From NCBI GenBank assembly GCA_963978905.1, contig OZ022256.1, positions 36,752,001 through 36,816,000 on the forward strand: a DNA stretch of 64,000 nt, in the 5' to 3' direction. Below, one piece after another: positions 11,301 to 23,500 of the stretch. The notes beneath the pieces are model-generated. The model saw only the letters and a list, made by a program, of their open reading frames with translations, was not told the origin of the DNA and did not search any database. Every line of letters begins with the position of its first letter. Position 1 is the stretch's first letter. This DNA is from Trichostrongylus colubriformis. Lineage: Eukaryota > Nematoda > Chromadorea > Rhabditida > Trichostrongylidae. Position numbers and translations under genes: made by a program.

Positions 11301-14200
11301 ACTTTTACTCGCAATCACTACAATGGCATGTTCTTTATTAGTTCCTCCTACAACCACCATAAAAAAGTATCGAACTCGCAAAGAAATGATCATCACTGAG
11401 GAAGATGGCTCAATGTCTTCGTTCATTATTAGTTCCTCCTAGAACCACCATAGAAAAGTATCGAACTTTTCATCGATTAACTTACTCTAAGGAGTGACGT
11501 TCCTTGATCAGCTTTATGCAATATTTCTTCACTTCAACGTCTTCAGTTCGTTGACGTAGGATATCTGAAAATAGCGCAGTGACCATGGGATGCATCAATT
11601 ATAGCATTCAGTGCGCTCAATTCTTCAGTAATATCCTTCCATTTGAGGGAAAAAAGTGACACTCGTGCCGAAGAGAGGAAATGGGAGAGAGTACTCATCT
11701 AAGTACCATGCTCAATTTTTCTCAACCAACGAGACAAACTACATTCAGCATCAGTTTTCGAGTTCGAGCGAAACTTGTCAAAATATGTATATAGAGGGAA
11801 GGCAAAGGACGTCACCTTCATCCCACGACTTTTGCCCCATCACTACTATATAAGCGGCTTAGTCTGCCTGCCTGTCTGTCACCGAGTTCGGAACTGCCTG
11901 GAACGCAACTTATGAAGGTGCGGTCAACTACGGGATAGGCAGAGCATAAGCGAAGAAATAAGAGGCGCACATAGACAATGTTGCGCCCCGCCCACAGTGG
12001 GCGAGGCGCACGTTGAAAGTTTGACAATCAGCTGAAAATAATCCAATTCAGTTCTAAAATGGTCCAGACGTGGAGTAAACTTAGATTAAGGTCGGAGGCA
12101 TGATTCTGTGAAGCCCTCAAGTGCGGTGGGCGGAATGCGTTCTCAATAGGCGTGGCTTACAACAAAAATTTGTGGTTTGCTTCCAGCACAGCTTGGAAGC
12201 TCCGTTCAAGGAGCGACAATAGGGCGCACATGAACTATACCAAGGGGGCGCAAATAAACGGTGCTACGCCCTTCCACCACAGGCGGGGCGTGCGCTGAAA
12301 CACCTGGTGCTCAAGTGAAAATTTAATTCGGTTTCGAAATGGCTCAGAGAAGGGAGAAGCTGGGATTGAAGGCAGCCATGGAGCATTCATTACGATAAGT
12401 ATCATTCTGCTACCATGCTCATTACCATGCTTCACTTTTCGACGGGACTTCCCCACGAGTAGGCTTCTTAGCTCCTTAGTTTTGATCTGAATGACTCCTT
12501 TAGAGGATCTCTTCATACCATAATCACATTACCCCTATCACTGTCTTTAGACTGTGGATGAATTTTTTATATCCATATTTCTCAATCAATCTATATTCAT
12601 GCATATTTGATAATAAATACACGCAGAAAACGACGTACTGAGCACAGGATCATCGTTGCTTGATACAGGGGAGCTTCGTATCGCATGGATAATGGGAAAA
12701 GAAAACTTCCCTTCAGTGAGATCTTCCGCAAATGACTTTTGCTTTGCCATTTCATCGGAAAACAGGTTCATGTAGTCATCTCTGAATGATCTCATTCAAT
12801 TTGTAGCTGATTCGAGGAAATGTTGAATTTCTTTCCTCGTGGTAGAGAACTATACCGTATTTGGAAGAACAGTGCCATCTGCCGCAACAACTTCCGAAAA
12901 TCATACTTGCTTTGGCTGAATAGTTCTATCAATTTTACCGCGAGGAAGAACAATCCACCAGTCTCTGCATAGTATAGAACGATTTGCTACAGAGAAATTA
13001 TACGGAATACGGAAAAATTACTTTGCACAACCATTTCCTCGTATTCCGCCTCGGTTGGGCACGTAACTGTATCCCTCCAAAAAAGCTCTTTGCCTTGCCC
13101 TCTGTGCAGTTCCAGCATTTGTTCTGTAACATTTCACTCAGCTGATATAAAACCAAATCCAATGAGTAAATAGGAATACATTCACTGGAAAGATACCAGT
13201 GTTATTCGTTGATCTGTGAATGGAGATCCTCCGAAGAATTTCCAAGAATATGATGGGCAAAACTGACAAAGTACCTGCGAATATACGAACGGCCTCATGG
13301 GACAACCGGGTGCATTTCTCCAATGCTATAAAATAAACATAGTTAGCTGTATTGATAGTGCGTGGAGTGCCATAAATATGGTGAGTCACGGGAAGGCCTC
13401 GTCGCAAAACTGAGTTATCCTCGATGTCGTCAACAAGTAAGGAAGCATTATGGAGCATTTGCACAATTTCTGTGAAAGTCGAATTTCCATAATGTATGTA
13501 GTGAAAATGAGAAACCGATACAAAACAAACCCATAATTTGTGATAACTGTTCTGGTCCTATTTTGAGCCAAATATTGAACGCCATCGCAAGCTGCCCTCT
13601 AATCTTAAAACAACAAAGATAGATGCATTAAGGCAGTTGATGTACTTGCAACTTGTTGTTCAGAAAGGTAACTAAATAGGTTTTTTATAAGCAAACCTTT
13701 TGAATCTAGGCTTTCATCATGTTAGCGTTTTGAGTGTAAGACACATTCGATACAACTCGACGGGTTCCTACACAACCCTGACGACATCTGTCACTGTGGC
13801 CGCCCATCGAGCGAGTGGCGTCATGTGCCGCGTGTGGCCGCTACATATCACAGATCCGCCTGACACCAACTGATAACCACTCGTCAAACTACCGGTATAT
13901 GTACAGGTTCTACGAAATTCTTTAGAGAAATCCACAAAAACTCTACTCAAAAATTTCATCATGACTACTTGCTCGAACTGCAAAGGGTCAGGAGTACTGC
14001 ATATAATTAAATCTATTGACCTCCAGTCGTGAGAGCTCCCTGTACCAGCGCTATATCTACTCAAAAGTCTAGCGATACGACTTTCAAGAATGAACCGGAC
14101 GAACCTGTTTACCTGGCATTGAAGTTATGTAGTCAAACGGAGCCAGCAGATGTTCCTCATCAAGTGAAGGAATCATCCCATTGTACTTCGGATCCGCCAT
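8400..14200 (-). CDS. GGPS1: Geranylgeranyl diphosphate synthase (GGPPS)
   Basis: Catalyses chain elongation of farnesyl diphosphate with isopentenyl diphosphate to the C20 donor for protein prenylation, quinones and dolichol. Exons, from the start: 14,200-14,105; 13,603-13,531; 13,469-13,275; 13,123-13,022; 12,964-12,856; 12,781-12,639; 11,564-11,486; 8,520-8,400. All phases agree, giving 918 nt and 305 residues, close to the usual 300. Start ATG reads [19 protein letters not shown]. The first Asp-rich motif, DDIED, is at residues 70-74 within [15 protein letters not shown], with small residues before it as in C20-making type III enzymes. WRD follows. The second Asp motif, FFQIRDDYMNL, has Asp193-194. 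[14 protein letters not shown] and [12 protein letters not shown] close the fold. The 3-kb last intron holds Penelope-tail repeats. It lies 328 bp downstream of the SART3 stop on the same strand, so it is probably the third gene of an operon. Confidence 0.95.
9190..9640 (-). repeat. Dispersed repeat family R2, copy in last GGPPS intron
   Basis: In minus orientation, about 9,310-9,200 (ATTCAGAAAAACTATAACTT, then GCGTCTCAAGATG) resembles 45,000-44,880 (minus) and 54,540-54,630 (plus). A short piece recurs at 10,635-10,660 (GAGTTCAGCGTCTCAAGA). It translates loosely in the same frame in each copy, so it may come from a transposon ORF, but I cannot name it. Confidence 0.5.
9830..9995 (-). repeat. 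Penelope-tail-like repeat with GTCGAAACGTC block, minus copy
   Basis: In minus orientation this reads AGGAAGACGATCTGGTCGAA then ACGTCAGGCCG (9,925-9,889), followed by a CCACCTAACAATCTCGTTAG block. It is an inverted partner of 10,360-10,530. The GTCGAAACGTC block is the 3' core of the hammerhead motifs carried by Penelope-like elements; the matching CTGATGA box is degenerate here (CTTATGA). Confidence 0.55.
10335..10620 (+). repeat. Penelope-tail-like repeat with GTCGAAACGT block, plus copy
   Basis: Plus-orientation homologue of 9,995-9,830. It shares GGTGGTATnCTGG, AATCnTGAATCT, GAGGAAGACGATCTGGTCGA, AACGTTATGCCGTCAA and the CCACCTAACAACCTC block. It has an open frame of 94 codons (10,333-10,617) that I read as incidental. 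The two copies face each other about 0.4 kb apart within the last GGPPS intron. Confidence 0.55.
11322..11485. repeat. Local direct duplication next to GGPPS exon 7
   Basis: The block TTATTAGTTCCTCCTACAAC then CACCATAAAAAAGTATCGAAC (about 11,335-11,375) is repeated at about 11,428-11,467 with few changes, a spacing near 93 bp. The second copy ends just before the donor of exon 7. Confidence 0.6.
11890..12380. repeat. Two diverged repeat units in GGPPS intron 6
   Basis: Units at about 11,960-12,080 and 12,225-12,370 share a GCGCACAT-AGACAAT/GAACTAT start, a GCGCCCCGCCCACAGTGGGC-like GC block (CTTCCACCACAGGCGGGGCG in the second), a GAAAnTTTnAATTC block and TnAAATGGnnCAGA. No coding signal; they lengthen the intron between exons 6 and 7. 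Confidence 0.45.
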
Positions 14201-14528
14201 TACAATTACCTATATTTAAGATATTTACCTATTTAAATAATACACGACATACGAGGAATTGATCAAAGACATAGTTGGAATGAGAAGGCAAACAAAAGCA
14301 CAAAGAAATACACGAATGTGGCGATATGCGCATCCCATTCTACAGTGTACTACAAATAAATTACCTTTTATAATACAAAACAAAGAAAATAGACAGTTCT
14401 AAATAAGTATGGAACAAAAAATTGCGACAACAGCACAACAAGATCAAAGTCCAGAACAGATAGGAGTTTGAACGCGTAAACGGTGTCACTTAACAATGGA
14501 ATAAGAATAGAATGATTCAACTCCGGTA

Positions 14529-17500
14529 TTATTTTCTAAGCATTTGCCTAAACTCATCATTGCTCATAGCTTTTTTTGGACCACTGACACCGTTGACAAC
14601 TTTTGTTGATGACGTTTTCACTCCTCTTGGAACCATCGTCAAGTGAGTTTTCCTATCAGTAGAAGTGCTGGCGATGGGAGTTGACGAAACACGTCTCGGC
14701 TCCTCTTTCGCTGGTTTCTTCGGCGGATTCGAAATTGCCACATGCAGCTTGCGGTCTAAAAAAATTGGGATCTTCTAAAAGGAAACACAATTCCTAACAG
14801 TAAAGTGACGGCAGCTGACTCTTCAATAAATTTAGAAATCAAGATATTCAGAATAGGACCTCCTCGCCACGACCACACCATTCGAGACAAGAGAGCAATT
14901 TTGGTTTACGGCGATCAATTGCAGTCTGTTCAGGTTGCCGAAATTGCCACACAACGCTTGGCATCATGGCAAGAGCAAATTGTGATACTCTAATTTGTAA
15001 TCCACTCCGAGTTTTAGATTGGATTTCTTTGTCATGAGAACCTTTTTATTCTTATCCTTTGGCTTGATCCCCTTTCACTTCCAAATTTCACTCGTTTGTT
15101 GTTTCACTTGGTTCCCATCATCACGAATGCTAAAAAACGTCTTACGAGACTACGAATGACAATTAAGATAGCTTGTGCATCCGTCCCTGACAGCGAGCAA
15201 TTCGGAAAGGTTGTATGTACAGTGATGCGCGGAAGATCTTGAGTAAAGACACGACAGATCTTGAGTAAAGACTGGATATTCGTTGTAAAACAAACACTCA
15301 CTCCCTTTTCCTTTTTCTACCTGTTCCTCCCAGTGACTCTGAACTGGCTCAAACTCTGAAGCACGCGAATGCCTGTACAGAAGATAATCAAGACGGACCA
15401 GACATTTGCCTTGCCTTGAGCTACACCTAAAGAGATCCGGAAATCTTTCGCGGAAAGCGATTAGTGGTTGAAATGGAATACTGAGCAGCAATTAAACGCA
15501 TGACGAACTGCGGTTCATACTGCCGTTTTGGTGCTCCTACAACAGGACGCAATGCTGAGAAAAACCGCGCGCAGTTTCTCCATAACCTCGGGCCAGAGGC
15601 ATAGTGTCGCGCTTTGATTCGAAGAGGAGGGACACACTCTGCTATAGCAGCGAGAAGGGTGCGCTCACATCTACCACAAATTCACAGCATCACTCTGGAC
15701 GCTGGTTCGGTGCGGTAGGAAGTGGTGAAAAGTCGACGTGATATTGGCATTGCAGAAAGTAGACGCTCACTAACGTCCATTGCAGCATTTAACGATGTTC
15801 ATTTTACTGAGTGCGTGTGTTAGTGGCAGAGCAAAGCAGCCAATGAGCGCTCAAGTTTTGTTGCCTTGTACTACTATGGCTTCTCCTTATGTAGGGGACG
15901 GACTGGGCATTATGGGACGTGCGCTGCAGATTCTTCTTCTCGAAAATGGACCCTCCCGATCACCTCGAACACCTCCAAATTTCGGTTATATTAGGTTGTC
16001 CCAAAAGTCTTGTAGGATTTTTCCAAAAAAATCAGTAACTCTTGTTTGCTTCGAGGCAGGCCTAGGCGGTTCAGGAATATGGTAGAACGTTCTCTAAGCT
16101 TACTAGAAAGATATACAGGGGGTGCCAAAAAAAGTAATTTTGCCCACGGCTCACATCTGCCAATTATACAAAACATAGGGAAACGACAAAGATAAAAGTA
16201 TTGGGGCAGAGTATTCCCGAAATGTTCCTGTAAAAGAAGGAACAAGCTGTGGTTCCCTACGTTCACGTTTATAAAAATATGGAGCTTTCATTCGGCGCAG
16301 TCGGGCTTCGAAGTACCTACAGTATCAAGGTCCGCTCAAAACCGTGAAGCCAGGCTCTGTGATCGGTCTTTTGTGGAAAGCTTCCGAGGATTGGCTCTTC
16401 GGTTTATGGAAGTCACAGAGCCCCTGCTGCTTTGACAAGGCTGCTAAGATCCGAAGTATCATTTTCATGCTCAAATCCGCCTCCGGAGGGGTTTCAGTGG
16501 TAAGGTTACGTTTTGGCTCTTGGAAATTAAGGGCGCTGGAAACCCGGAAAAAACGGAATGTTAAAGAACACCACCCAGTATGAATCCCCTTAGGTACCCA
16601 GAGTGAACGGACCTCAGCAAGGTTGTGAACGAGAGCGACGAAATTTCGGATTTTGCCCAGTTGAGGTGACACACCTTGTTCACACTTTCCTCGCTCCCGT
16701 TTCTGCTTGTGCAGAAGGCTACTACGGAGTACAGTGATAGAGTGAGGTCTGCTCTTGAATCTGGGGATGAAAAATATTCAACAGATTTTGCTGTAGTTCG
16801 ACAAAAGTGGGTGAAAACGGAGGAGACAAAATTACTTTTTTTGGCATCCGTTGTATATTGACCCACCAGATCCCGTAGAGAGAGCTAAAATCCCCGTTGT
16901 CGATACCCACCCAACTTGCGATGTCATCTACTATGAACGGTCTTGCGGCACCAGAACGACGGAAGCTTGCCACTACATAAGCGCTGCATTGGGCAGGGGT
17001 GTGTGAGCTACGAGACCTTGCGCCGCTGGTTCATCAGCTTCAGCAACGGCGAGATCGACATGAAAGACAAACTACGCTTGGGACTGTGCTGGTTCTGGGA
17101 CGCGGAAGGAATGATTTTCCGCGAGGTGCTGGTACAAGGCGAGACAGTCACCGTTGCCGTATGCACCCACCAGCTCCAGCAGCACGCCGTCGCTGTTCGA
17201 GAAAAGCTCCAAAAATGGTCCGCGGTCAAGGTCCGCGGTCACCCTCCCATGACGACGCCCCCACCAATTTCACGAAAAGTACCTAGGCCAAGCTACACGA
17301 GCTCGGCTGGGATATCCTGCCCTACGACCATACTCTCTAGACATCGCCCCTTCTGACTATCACCTTACCCATCCTCATGAATCCTTCCTGGCCAAGAGAC
17401 AATTCGTTGATTATGACATGTTTGCAAAGGCGATCGCTGACTTCATCGACTCCCAGAACCCGGGGTTCCGGGAGGTTACCTATGAGGTTGCAGAGTGTTA

Positions 17501-20500
17501 TCGATAACAATGGTGAATACGTTGTTGCCTAATTGCTGTTTGTTGGAAGAAAAAATAATAAAAAAAATTGCGGTCGAAAAAAATCCTACAAGACTTTTGG
17601 GACAACCTAATACATGCATTTAATGAAAAGAAAAATCGCAGCCATGACGCGATGTAACGCTTGATGCCTGGATGTGAAGCCCGCTACTAAAATTACTGAA
17701 GAACCCAAAAATTACCATTGAGAATCGATGGGTCGAATTATTGAAACCTAAAAATGTACAGTGTGCCCTGAAAGTATAGGTTCACCTTGACTCTCATCTA
17801 TATCCCTAGAATAGGCAATGACCCTCCCAAATTTCCAGCAGTGATACCTGATGGCTGCCGCGATCATATGTATTAGTAAAGCAGAAGACGAGAAATCGCG
17901 AGATTTTTTTGTACTTTTCTTCAAGGCTCACGGTGTTCCAAAAGTAAAGGTTCACCAAGGATTTTGAACTTTTTCCATAATGAATCAATCAAAATTTACA
18001 GCAATAATAACAAGAATATGCAAGAACTTGTGGTCATTCCTCTCTTTCGGGTCACTTCATCATCCGCTTCGCCATGCTCTAGACAAGTCACGAGCTTCGG
18101 CTTTTAGCGAAGCCCTTTCCCAAAGCTCCGATGGCGTCCTACAACTTTGGAGCTTTTGCACCAGGATCGAACCTCTTAAATGAGGAACCCTCAAGAGCTC
18201 TCCGTGGGATTCAAGCCTGGCAACTTGGTTCCTGACTCAAAAGGCTTATACTTCTCTCTCCAAACCATATCTTTGTGGAGGCTTACACATGAACAGGAGC
18301 AATATATTCACAGCGCACGGACAAAAACAGCCGCTTATATGGTAACTAATCATTTCTGCAGACGTCTTGATAGGGAGTGGAGCCCAGAAGATGAGCGATC
18401 TTTACTATCCGGCTCTTACAGTAACGAGGGAAGACGGCCCAAATCGTAACACCAATACCAGCAAATGCGCAAAGAAAAGTAGCTGGCTTTCCTCAAATCC
18501 CTCCAATAAATTGCCAAGCCATCTGGTCTATCTAATTTAGAGTTTTTCTCATCAGAGAAGATCACCTGCAACGCTATCACTAATACGCCCTTCTTTATGC
18601 GTATTAGCGAGATATTTCGTGGACTGAAAGCACTTTCGCTCGATGTTAGGAGACGATTCCGGCGGACGGTGCGCAGAATTTTCCCACACACAGGATATGT
18701 TCCCTGCACAGCCGTCGCACACCCTTGGTATCATTGGGGGCAGCGTTCAAGATTCGACACTTTTGCCTCTCAGAAAGCTGTCGCGGTCTTCCTTTTCGCT
18801 ATTTCTTGTAACATAGTTCCATGTTGGAGTAAAAGCATTGATCAACTTGAGAGATCGGCCAATCTTGAAATTTTGCGATTGCTGAGTCTCAAAACCTTGT
18901 AATCCCTTGTTTGTCCGCTCAGAGAAGAGTGTTAAGCGGGGCATGGCACTGTAGAACAAACTCTACAGAAAAGCATTAACATACTAACTTTACAACTTGC
19001 TCCTTGATGGAAGCAAGGCAGAAAAGCTAAGTGGACCTATACTATTGGGACACAGTGATTTTTGGAAGAAGCAAATAAAAAACTTTCGATTCTTTGTTAT
19101 CAATTTCACATGGGTTGGACCGCGACGGCCATGAAGTCCTCCTGGTAAAAATTTGGAAGGAAATCATAAGTTTAATCTAGGGATATGGAGGAAAGATGGG
19201 GCGAACCCGTACTTTCGTAACACACTGTATTACATCCAAAAAATAACAAACCTAGTAGTGTGATTTCTGGCTCAAGCACAGCTTTCCGAGCATCGTCTTC
19301 GTTGGCAAACTCAACATAAGCCACTCCTTTTGGCTTTCCTGAGATATGGGTGACGATGCGCACTGCTTTCACCTCACCAAACACCTTGAACGCATCCTGC
19401 AAATACCGAGGACTTCCCACAAATTCCACTGAAACAATTTTACAAAGAAGACATAAGTGAAAGAACAAGAATCACTTGGAGCATGGTACAAGTCAAACCG
19501 CGAAGGTTTCAATTCTAATTTGAGCTACTCGAGCTTTCTTGACAGGATATTCACAATGCTTATTGACCTGCATTTAGACCTTACGACTGCAATGATTAGC
19601 CTACTTATTCACAATGAATATTGACATGTGCGCCATCTGCATTATCCCCCGCAAGTGTATTACCACACATGCCTGTCGAGCGGGTTACCTATAACAGACA
19701 TTGCCATTTATTGAGCTTCCGATTCTTCGCACTTTCTTCTCATTCATTACAACGCATCCCGGTGCCCAACAGCATAAAGTGTCAAATAAAACCACAGATC
19801 TGCGAAACTCGAAGGCACTACAAGGAGCAACTTGGGTATGCGAGAGTGGGAGACACCTTCATCATAAGAGAACGCTTGGTGTACAAGACGGTGGATGTCA
19901 CAACTAACAGGGTGAGGCAAAAGGATTGGCCACTTGACAACATCTAATCATACCCACAAGAAGTTATCAACATTTCGCTCAAAGTATAGATGGCCAACAT
20001 ACATCGCATATACGTTTCTAGAATTCGACAGGATCGCCGATGACTGGTAAACCCCGTCGAAGTAGGTTGCGAGCGCTTATAAGGTCGCTTATAAGGTTGA
20101 TCGTCGTGCAATGAAGTCATAGAGGCTGTTGTGAAAATGTTGCACTAATCACGTCTTGTGGAACGCGGCTGCGTGTAGCTAGAAATCGTCCAAATTGTTC
20201 TAATCCGTCTCAAATCGGAATCGTCGAATTTGTAGGTTTCTGCAACACCGTCGCATCATCTTGCATTAACGCGCCTTCAGATTGCCCTGTCCAGCTGCGT
20301 TGCAAAGTGCCTCGAAATCTGAAGTCTGCTCTACCCTGCACAATAATCCTTTTAAGACTACTCGGTGCGAACATGGCACAATACGCGTGGCGACCACTCA
20401 CGATACACGACAGATGCTTCCCCATTCCCGTTTCAGTCATTGCGTTATTGTCATACGTGCTCGTATCGGATTCTGACCACTTACTATGGCATGTCTTTGA

Positions 20501-23500
20501 GCGTAAATACCAGCGAATTCTGCTGATACCTTATTTGCTCTTAGTAAGATGAGGCTCTGTCAAGCGATTAATACTTTTGGCGCACTTCGTACTAAGGCAA
20601 AGCCATACCCCAAAAAAAATTGTAGAAAGAGAGTTGCTGTAACAACCACCCGCAACAACTGCAGAAACAATCTTCAGTTCTTACCCGTAACTGATCCTCT
20701 GTACAATCGTAGTGTACATTTCTCACAAATAGCTTTGTTTTTTCCAGATCGGTTGAATACTTGAACGTGGGTCGCTTCTCAGGATCGCTTATGGAGATCT
20801 GAACGGGTCATATCTTGTATGGTACTTATGCAGTCTGCTACTCTCACTGACCAGCATTGGCCTTCCATCGATGGGAACTCGATCTTTCGCAAGTGCATCG
20901 TCAAGACTCTTTTTGGAATCAAGGTCGACAAAGCCATATCCTTTAGTTAATTTACTCATTCCACGGTATACCAAGCGCACGTCCAAGACACCATCCAACA
21001 CCTAAATGTCTGGAGCAGCATAATGACGGTATATGTAAAGCAAAACAGAGTGAAGGACCTCTTTGACTTGTTCAGGTGTTGTTCTGAAGTCCAGATTGGA
21101 AATGAAAACCGTGTATTTCTGTTCTTTATCGGAAGATTGTGGGGATGTGGCGGGGTGCCCAGATGATCCCGGGGCTGAGGTTTCTGGAGCATTGCCCTAA
21201 AGTATCCGCAGAATTCATTTGGTTTAGGAAAGAAAAGGAAAAGAGCTGTGAAATCAGAATGGGAAGTGCAACAACATGCCTTCTTTTTCGGAAGCATCGG
21301 CATCACAAATCCGTCCTTGTCTTTGGGCAGTTGCTCTTCCGCAGGAGCTGACTTCGCCGGCGCTTCAACAGTCTGGAATGAAAAAAGGAAATTCACGAAG
21401 CTGACAAAAAGTATCACGGTGGTTAGGGCGACACACTCGTTGTTCACTGCTTCCGCGAAAGATACACGCAAAAATATGTATAATCACAGTTCGCCTTCGC
21501 GAACCAGCTGATCACTAACCCACACCTGTTTTTTCGACGGAACAGTGTCTTCAATGCCTGGCCCGACTCTCTTGCGATTGGAAGGCTTTGTCTCTACTGA
21601 GTTCTCTGCAACACGTCTCTGAAAATGAAATTGTTTTGAAGAACAAATTTTACCATAAAATGCCGAGATTCTGGCAAAACCCCCTTCAAAAACGAGACTA
21701 CACCCATGCAGACAACAGAACTACTACCGAGCGGTTCGTGTGCTGTTAAATTGGTCGACATGTGGATTAAAGGACACCAAATTTCCGAGAAATTTGTCAG
21801 GGGAAGTAGGAATGGAGATACCATGAAGCTTTCGTCCTATCAGTTCGCGGGTTGTATAGCTTGTGTCACTATCCCCTCTACGTCATCCGATGTAAGGAAC
21901 GATGGTGAAAGAGCATGCACCAAGGATTGCAAAAATTGAGGTCAATACGCCTCACCCTGTCTCTAGCTTCCCCAGCGGGTTAATCCATATCGACAAGCTT
22001 CTAGAAATATACGCATCATGACTGAATATCAGGCTGAGAAGAACAAAAAATTGTGGGGGGGGGGGGGACATCGAGAATGCAGTGCCAAGGACAGCAAGTA
22101 AGCGAAGCAACATACCTCTTTTCCATGCACCTTTTTGCCAGCTGGTTCCTCTTTAGGTTTCTTTGTTTGCACCCGGCTGGCTCTTTGGGAAGCTTGAGCG
22201 TTCACCTTAACAGGGCTCAATCAGATGAAAATACAATAATCGAAAAACCATATTTGCGAGATATCGAAAGAATATCTTTATGATAAGAGAAGCATAGCTT
22301 AGCATTATGATCTAAACTGTCCGAAAATAGTAGCTAATATTAGATGAGCAAGAGGCTAGAAGTGCTTGCAAATCTATAAATAAAAGAATTCGTCGCGACT
22401 GCGAGTGACTCGTTGCAACGAAAATCGGAGTTGAGCCAGCGGTTACCAATTTTGAAGAGAGTCAAACGATAAACTCAGAGAAACGAAAAAATTAGGATCA
22501 TAGCAAAGCTAATATTAGATGAACAAGAGGCTAGAAGTGCTTGCAAATCTATAAATAAAAGAATTCGTCGCGACTGCGAGTAGAAAATAGAAAACTGTGA
22601 AATTTATGAGCAAATGAATACCTTTTCCAGAGCCTTATCTAGCTGTTCGAGAGTACCTTCTTCACGTTCGAATTGAACAAAGTATTCAAAGACTATAGTC
22701 GGATGATCGGAAACAGAATTAATAGCCTAAAAAGAACAGCATAATCTTAGTCACATCAACGGCAACACAAAAATTACCTTGTAGAGGAGTTTTCTTGCAC
22801 CGTCAACAGTTCCAAATTGCCTTTCCAATCTCACAGCTTCAATCCACTTTTCAGCAAAGCGTCCTCCTCCCGAAGAAAGAATATCTTCCCAAATTTTTTG
22901 CCCCTTCAATATTATTGATTTAAACCCAAGAGTGTGAACACTCAACATATTAAGGTACAAGGTGCAATCATAATACCTTCTGAAAGTCTTTCAGTTTGTT
23001 GTATGCAAAGTATGCCCAATTGCGGCGATACTCCGCATGCGGATCCCAATCATGCTTTCCAAACCACTCCACGAGATTCTAGAATAAGTCGTATATATTA
23101 TCGGCACAGATTAGGAAGTTGTTTTCAAAAAGACACACCTGTGATCCTTCTTCGAAGACTTCCGCAACCTTCGTATAATTATTATCACCATAGTCTGCTC
23201 GACGGCGTAGCATGTATAAATAAGTGCGATATAGGGCTCTTCCATCGTCCGCCGAGCTGGAAATGATGCATGAATGCTGCGAAATCGGATATAAGGTGGT
23301 TGTATATGTTTATTGCAAATTCAACGAGTGCACCCACCTAATAGTTTCACGTGCTTTTTGCCAAAGATCATCGATTTCCGCTGCAGGAGTAACTGCCCGC
23401 TCTAGAGCAAGCAGTGTTTGCTGCCACAAGGCACAGCTATATGGACAATGACGTACAGCTTGCTTGTAAACTCTGCATGTTATCTAAATAAATGAATCTC

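Noticed and set aside
12235..12516. 93-codon minus ORF as the GGPPS C-terminus
   Set aside because: It is repeat sequence, and the true C-terminal exon with [12 protein letters not shown] was found at 8,520-8,400 in the correct phase.
22057..22068. G-run as a regulatory G-quadruplex
   Set aside because: A single homopolymer run; more likely slippage or assembly noise.
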